DNA of 64,000 bases from Erythrobacter sanguineus (lineage in GTDB: Bacteria > Pseudomonadota > Alphaproteobacteria > Sphingomonadales > Sphingomonadaceae), in the NCBI RefSeq assembly GCF_900143235.1, contig NZ_FRDF01000002.1, forward strand, positions 62,001 to 126,000. The letters are read 5' to 3'. The notes under the pieces are model-generated. The model searched no databases. It was not told the DNA's origin and saw nothing but the letters and a program-made list of their open reading frames with translations. The position numbers and the translations under genes were made by a program. Shown in pieces: positions 60,868-64,000 of this stretch (positions are counted from its first letter, which is position 1; every line of letters begins with the position of its first letter).

Positions 60868-61641
60868 ATGGACTTGTTCGATCTGTCGGGCCGCACGGCC
60901 ATCATCACCGGGGGCAATCGCGGGCTTGGCCTCGCTATGGCGCGGGGCCTCGCCAAGGCGGGTGCCAATGTCGCGATCTGGGCGCGCAACGAAGCCAGAA
61001 ACGCCGCCGCGCGCACGGAACTTGCCGCGCTTGGCAAGGGCGAGGCGATCACGCTCACCTGCGACATCGCCGCCGAGGAGGACATCGCGGCCGCTATGGC
61101 GGCAACGCTTTCAGCCCTCGGACGCGTGGATATCTGCTTTGCCAATGCCGGGATTTCGGGTGCGGGCACGGCAATCGCCGATATCACCACCGAAGGCTGG
61201 GATCACACCATGGCGATCAACACCCGCGGCGCGGCGCTGGTCTACAAGCACGTGACCCGCCACATGATCACCCGCGCGCAGGATGGCGATGCCGGCGGCA
61301 AGCTGATCGCCACATCTTCCGGGCAATCGATCATGGGGGTCAACCGTTCATCCGATTATGCCGCGTCCAAGGCCGCGCTCAACGGCCTTACCCGCGCAGC
61401 CTCCTTCGAACTGGCCCGCCATCAGATCACCGCCAACGCCCTGCTTTTCGGCTATTACGAAACCGATATCACCGCCAAGGCTGACCCGCGCTTTGGCGAA
61501 TGGATGCAAAAACGCATCCCGCTGCGCCGTCCCGGTGATCATGCCGGGCTGGAAGGGCTGGCGGTGTTCTTTGCCTCGTCGCACAGCGATTACATCACCG
61601 GGCAGTGCCTGCCCGTGGATGGCGGCCTGTGCATTTCCTAG
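60868..61641 (+). CDS. Short-chain dehydrogenase/reductase
   Basis: The protein has 257 residues from the ATG at 60868. The cofactor site ITGGNRGLGLAMA, the NAG motif (CFANAGISG) and catalytic Ser/Tyr/Lys (TSSGQS, then DYAASKAALNGL) are those of classical SDR oxidoreductases. The C-terminal YITGQCLPVDGG resembles FabG/gluconate-5-dehydrogenase-like enzymes. The substrate is unknown. No cognate partner gene is adjacent on the same strand before the AarF-like gene. Confidence 0.9.
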   Translation: MDLFDLSGRTAIITGGNRGLGLAMARGLAKAGANVAIWARNEARNAAARTELAALGKGEAITLTCDIAAEEDIAAAMAATLSALGRVDICFANAGISGAGTAIADITTEGWDHTMAINTRGAALVYKHVTRHMITRAQDGDAGGKLIATSSGQSIMGVNRSSDYAASKAALNGLTRAASFELARHQITANALLFGYYETDITAKADPRFGEWMQKRIPLRRPGDHAGLEGLAVFFASSHSDYITGQCLPVDGGLCIS

Positions 61642-61735
61642 TTGTGCAATAGCCGGGGGACCCCATTTCAGCCGGAACGTGGCCGCTGCCTGACCGTTGC
61701 CGGACAAAGCCTCTCGCAAATGGAAAGCCTTCCCT

Positions 61736-63121
61736 GTGGCCGAAGACGACCAGATCCCCGATTTCGACAAGCTGCCCGAAGACCGTTCGCGTCAGCGCGC
61801 CGTGCCATCGGGCCGGATTGCGCGCTTTGGCACCTTCGGGCGGTTGGTCGGCGGGGTGGCGGGCGGCATGATGGCCGAGGGCGCGCGGCGGCTGGCGAGC
61901 GGGGACAGCGTGTCGGCGCGCGAATTGATCCTGACCCCCGGCAATGTCCAACGCCTGACCGACCGCCTGTCGCACCTGCGCGGCGCGGCGATGAAGATGG
62001 GACAGATGATCAGTCTGGACGCAGGCGATTTCCTGCCCGACGAGCTGTCCAGAATTCTTGCCACCTTGCGCGATCAGGCCAATTTCATGCCGACCAGGCA
62101 GCTTGATTCCGTGCTGAAATCGGAATGGGGGCCGGACTGGCGCAAGCAGTTTCGCTGGTTCAACCCCCGCCCGATCGCTGCCGCCAGCATCGGGCAGGTG
62201 CACAAGGCGCTGACCCGCGATGGCGAGGAACTGGCGATCAAGGTGCAATATCCCGGCGTCGCCAAAAGCATCGACAGCGATGTCGACAATGTCATCACCC
62301 TGCTGAAAATTGCCGGGTTCGCCCCGCCCGAACTGGAGATGGAAAAGCTGATGGCCGCCGCCAAGCAGCAGCTCCACGAGGAAGCCGATTACCAGCGCGA
62401 AGGCGAACAGATGGCACTGTATCGTGAACGGCTGGCGGGTGTGGAAGGCTTTGTCGTGCCGCGCCTGCACGAAGGCCTGACCCGCGGATCAATCCTGGCG
62501 ATGAGTTTTGAAGATGGCGTTTCGATCGAGGAACTCGGGCAGGAGCCGCCCGAACGCCGCGATGAAGTCTTTGCCCGGCTGATCCGGCTGGTGACGCGCG
62601 AATTGTTCGATTTCGGGCTGATGCAGACCGATCCCAACTTCGCCAATTTCCGCTATCGGCGCGAGACGGGCGAGATCGTGCTTCTCGATTTCGGGGCATG
62701 CCGCCCGGTCGATCCGGCGGTTGCCAATGGCTATCGCAAGATGCTGCTCGCAGGGCTTGAAGGCAATCCGCAGGAGGTGCTTGTGGCCACGATCGAGGCC
62801 GGATTCATGATGCCGATCGTCGCGGAAAAGCACCCCGAACGGGTGAACAGGATGATCGACATCGTCATCAACGAAATGCGCGAGGATGCCCCGTTCGATT
62901 TTGGCGACCGGGCCTTCATCCCGTTGCTGCGCGAAGAAGGCTATGCCATCGCGCAGGACAAGGACACCTGGGCCTTTCCGCCGATCGAAACCCTGTTCGT
63001 GCAACGCAAGGTATCGGGCACTGCGCTGTTGGGCGCGCGGCTCAAGGCCAAGGTCAATATCCGCCGGATCACCGAGGAAGTGCTCGCCAGCACCGCCCCA
63101 CTGCCAGCCGCCGCAGCCTGA
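61736..63121 (+). CDS. AarF/ABC1/UbiB-family atypical kinase
   Basis: The protein has about 461 residues from the GTG at 61736 (GGAAAG upstream); a TTG at 61697 gives 474. Family-specific motifs are KMGQMIS (the KxGQ motif in the N-terminal extension), AAASIGQVHKA (Ala-rich loop in place of the P loop), LAIKVQYPG, EADYQREG and LLDFGACR. Members support ubiquinone biosynthesis or lipid homeostasis, probably as ATPases. The usual catalytic loop (HADPHPGN) is QTDPNFANF here. It lies 94 bp after the SDR gene. Confidence 0.88.
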   Translation: MAEDDQIPDFDKLPEDRSRQRAVPSGRIARFGTFGRLVGGVAGGMMAEGARRLASGDSVSARELILTPGNVQRLTDRLSHLRGAAMKMGQMISLDAGDFLPDELSRILATLRDQANFMPTRQLDSVLKSEWGPDWRKQFRWFNPRPIAAASIGQVHKALTRDGEELAIKVQYPGVAKSIDSDVDNVITLLKIAGFAPPELEMEKLMAAAKQQLHEEADYQREGEQMALYRERLAGVEGFVVPRLHEGLTRGSILAMSFEDGVSIEELGQEPPERRDEVFARLIRLVTRELFDFGLMQTDPNFANFRYRRETGEIVLLDFGACRPVDPAVANGYRKMLLAGLEGNPQEVLVATIEAGFMMPIVAEKHPERVNRMIDIVINEMREDAPFDFGDRAFIPLLREEGYAIAQDKDTWAFPPIETLFVQRKVSGTALLGARLKAKVNIRRITEEVLASTAPLPAAAA

Positions 63122-63248
63122 TCTGTCGGGGCTCCGTCCAGATGCTCGGCCTGCCCCGATATTTCCTGCTATCATGCTGATTTACAGCTTTTTAAAGTTG
63201 TAATATTGTTGGCTGGACATATCGGCGCACCCGTAATAACACGCAGTC

Positions 63249-63749
63249 ATGCAGGCGAGTGGGCACGATCAATTGTCGGTGCTGTTCGTGTGTCTGGGCA
63301 ATATTTGCCGGTCACCGATGGCAGAAGGCGCATTCCGCGCAGCAGCGGCGCGTCACGGGCTGGAATGCCATGTCGATTCGGCCGGAACTGCGTCCTATCA
63401 CATCGGCAACCGGCCCGATCCGCGCGCCATTGCCACCGCTCGCGACAGGGGGGTCGATATCGGCGGACAGGCCGCCCGCCAGATCGCGCGCGAGGATTTT
63501 TTCCGCTTCACCCACATCCTCGCCATGGACGAGGCCAATCTGGCAGGCATCCGGGCGCAGACCCCGCGCGATAAGACCGCCCGGATCGCATTGCTGATGG
63601 ACGTGCTTGAAGACCGCAGGGGCCAGTCCATCCCCGATCCCTATTATGGTGACGAGGCGCAGTTCGCCAGCGTCTGGGACGAAATCGCCGAGGCTGCCGA
63701 AGGCCTTGCCCTCCGCTTTGCGCGCGAAGGTATCCACGCGGTGCTTTAA
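63249..63749 (+). CDS. Low-molecular-weight protein-tyrosine phosphatase
   Basis: The protein has 166 residues. The P loop VCLGNICRSPMAEG carries nucleophilic Cys15 and Arg21. The acid loop IPDPYYGDEAQF supplies the catalytic Asp. It is a cytoplasmic tyrosine phosphatase, possibly related to exopolysaccharide control or arsenate-type chemistry. It is monocistronic by spacing, with a hairpin after the stop. Confidence 0.92.
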   Translation: MQASGHDQLSVLFVCLGNICRSPMAEGAFRAAAARHGLECHVDSAGTASYHIGNRPDPRAIATARDRGVDIGGQAARQIAREDFFRFTHILAMDEANLAGIRAQTPRDKTARIALLMDVLEDRRGQSIPDPYYGDEAQFASVWDEIAEAAEGLALRFAREGIHAVL

Positions 63750-63792
63750 TGCGTTTTCGAGCCGGGTGGAACGCCCGGAGGCTCGGAAAACG
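63750..63792. terminator. Long stem-loop between converging genes
   Basis: GCGTTTTCGAGCC and GGCTCGGAAAACGC pair over about 13 bp with one bulge, with an inner GGG/CCC. It lies directly after the phosphatase stop and 28 bp from the stop of the convergent gene, so it can serve both strands. The GCGTTTTC/GAAAACGC ends resemble a common interspersed repeat. Confidence 0.65.
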
Positions 63793-63820
63793 CGGTCATC
63801 CAGAAATCTGGAGCAATATT

Positions 63821-64000
63821 CTAGCCGCCGCGCAGCAGCTGCACGCCCCAGTCCCGTTCGAACAGATAAAGCAGCAGCCGCGCCGCCTCGCCGCGGGCGC
63901 TGGTCAGCCCGCCGTCACGCTCCATCAGCAAGCGGGCATCGGCATGGGCCAGCGGCAGCATGCGCTGCACCTGATCGAGGCTGGCGATGTGAAACGCCGC
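63821..64000 (-). CDS. Probable ATP-dependent DNA helicase RecG, C-terminal fragment
   Basis: Fifty-nine codons and a TAG are visible; the gene continues past the window. The translation includes HADARLLMERDGGLTSARGE, then AARLLLYLFERDWGVQLLRGG. This ending resembles the C-terminus of alphaproteobacterial RecG (an ARLIL-type segment, then a LLYLFERDxxVxxLRxG tail). The helicase core lies outside the window, so the name is tentative. It is convergent with the LMW-PTPase gene. Confidence 0.55.
   Translation of the reverse strand, partial: AAFHIASLDQVQRMLPLAHADARLLMERDGGLTSARGEAARLLLYLFERDWGVQLLRGG

Overview
The window is high-GC alphaproteobacterial chromosome. Gene content and order point to the Sphingomonadales, most likely the Erythrobacteraceae (Erythrobacter/Porphyrobacter-like): phoR-pstCAB-phoU-phoB order, SOS boxes of the alphaproteobacterial GTTC-N7-GTTC type, CtrA-type TTAA-N7-TTAA sites, an XrtA/PEP-CTERM regulatory set, DUF2842, DUF3429 and DUF475 genes, and 6S RNA between zapA and the 5-formyltetrahydrofolate cyclo-ligase gene. 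This placement is inference from content; no marker gene was compared. Almost all of the window is ordinary chromosome. There is no phage, IS element or CRISPR array.

Layout. 1-2.4 kb: end of a nitronate monooxygenase gene, then a three-gene minus-strand operon ending in an AHH-type nuclease-like protein. 2.5-4.5 kb: recJ and tRNA-Glu. 4.6-11 kb: the complete phosphate regulon phoR-pstCAB-phoU-phoB, without pstS, with a candidate PHO box overlapping the phoR stop. 11-20.3 kb: an SOS mutagenesis/repair island on the minus strand. One LexA box precedes imuA-imuB (followed by a PilZ gene). A second precedes a radical-SAM gene, a DUF4130-UdgX fusion gene and dnaE2, with udgX and dnaE2 overlapping. 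20.4-25 kb: transporters, panB and a DUF475 membrane protein. 24.9-31.3 kb: the XrtA/PEP-CTERM exopolysaccharide regulators epsB2-prsK-prsR-prsT. 31.4-34.8 kb: an ScfR/RamB-type regulator divergent from isocitrate lyase. 35-42 kb: a peptidase, an anion transporter, tRNA-Leu, an IMPase, efp, and a dioxygenase gene of visibly lower GC. 42-49.4 kb: central carbon genes tkt-gap-pgk ... fda-thiE. 49.4-52.5 kb: zapA, 6S RNA, fau, an MBL hydrolase, tRNA-Asp. 52.6-57.4 kb: branched-chain 2-oxoacid dehydrogenase E1alpha/E1beta/E2 and thyA. 57.5-64 kb: tRNA-Pro, a CtrA-linked tiny ORF, a CHASE2-EAL protein, an SDR, an AarF/UbiB-like kinase, an LMW-PTPase and the end of a probable recG.

Two observations stand out. 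First, the SOS island joins the ImuA/ImuB/DnaE2 translesion machinery to a UdgX fusion protein and its linked radical-SAM protein, under two nearly identical LexA boxes. Second, at 57.67-57.82 kb there is a complete miniature minus-strand transcription unit: two tandem perfect CtrA-type sites, an AGGAGG ribosome site, a 12-codon ORF (MWGWFYHIFGVR) and an intrinsic terminator.

A third theme is palindromic repeat DNA. Several families of short palindromic elements lie in the window, and three insertions are inside protein-coding genes in frame (two in dnaE2, one in the E2 linker). A 174-175 bp family has one copy inside dnaE2 and another upstream of udgX in the same operon.
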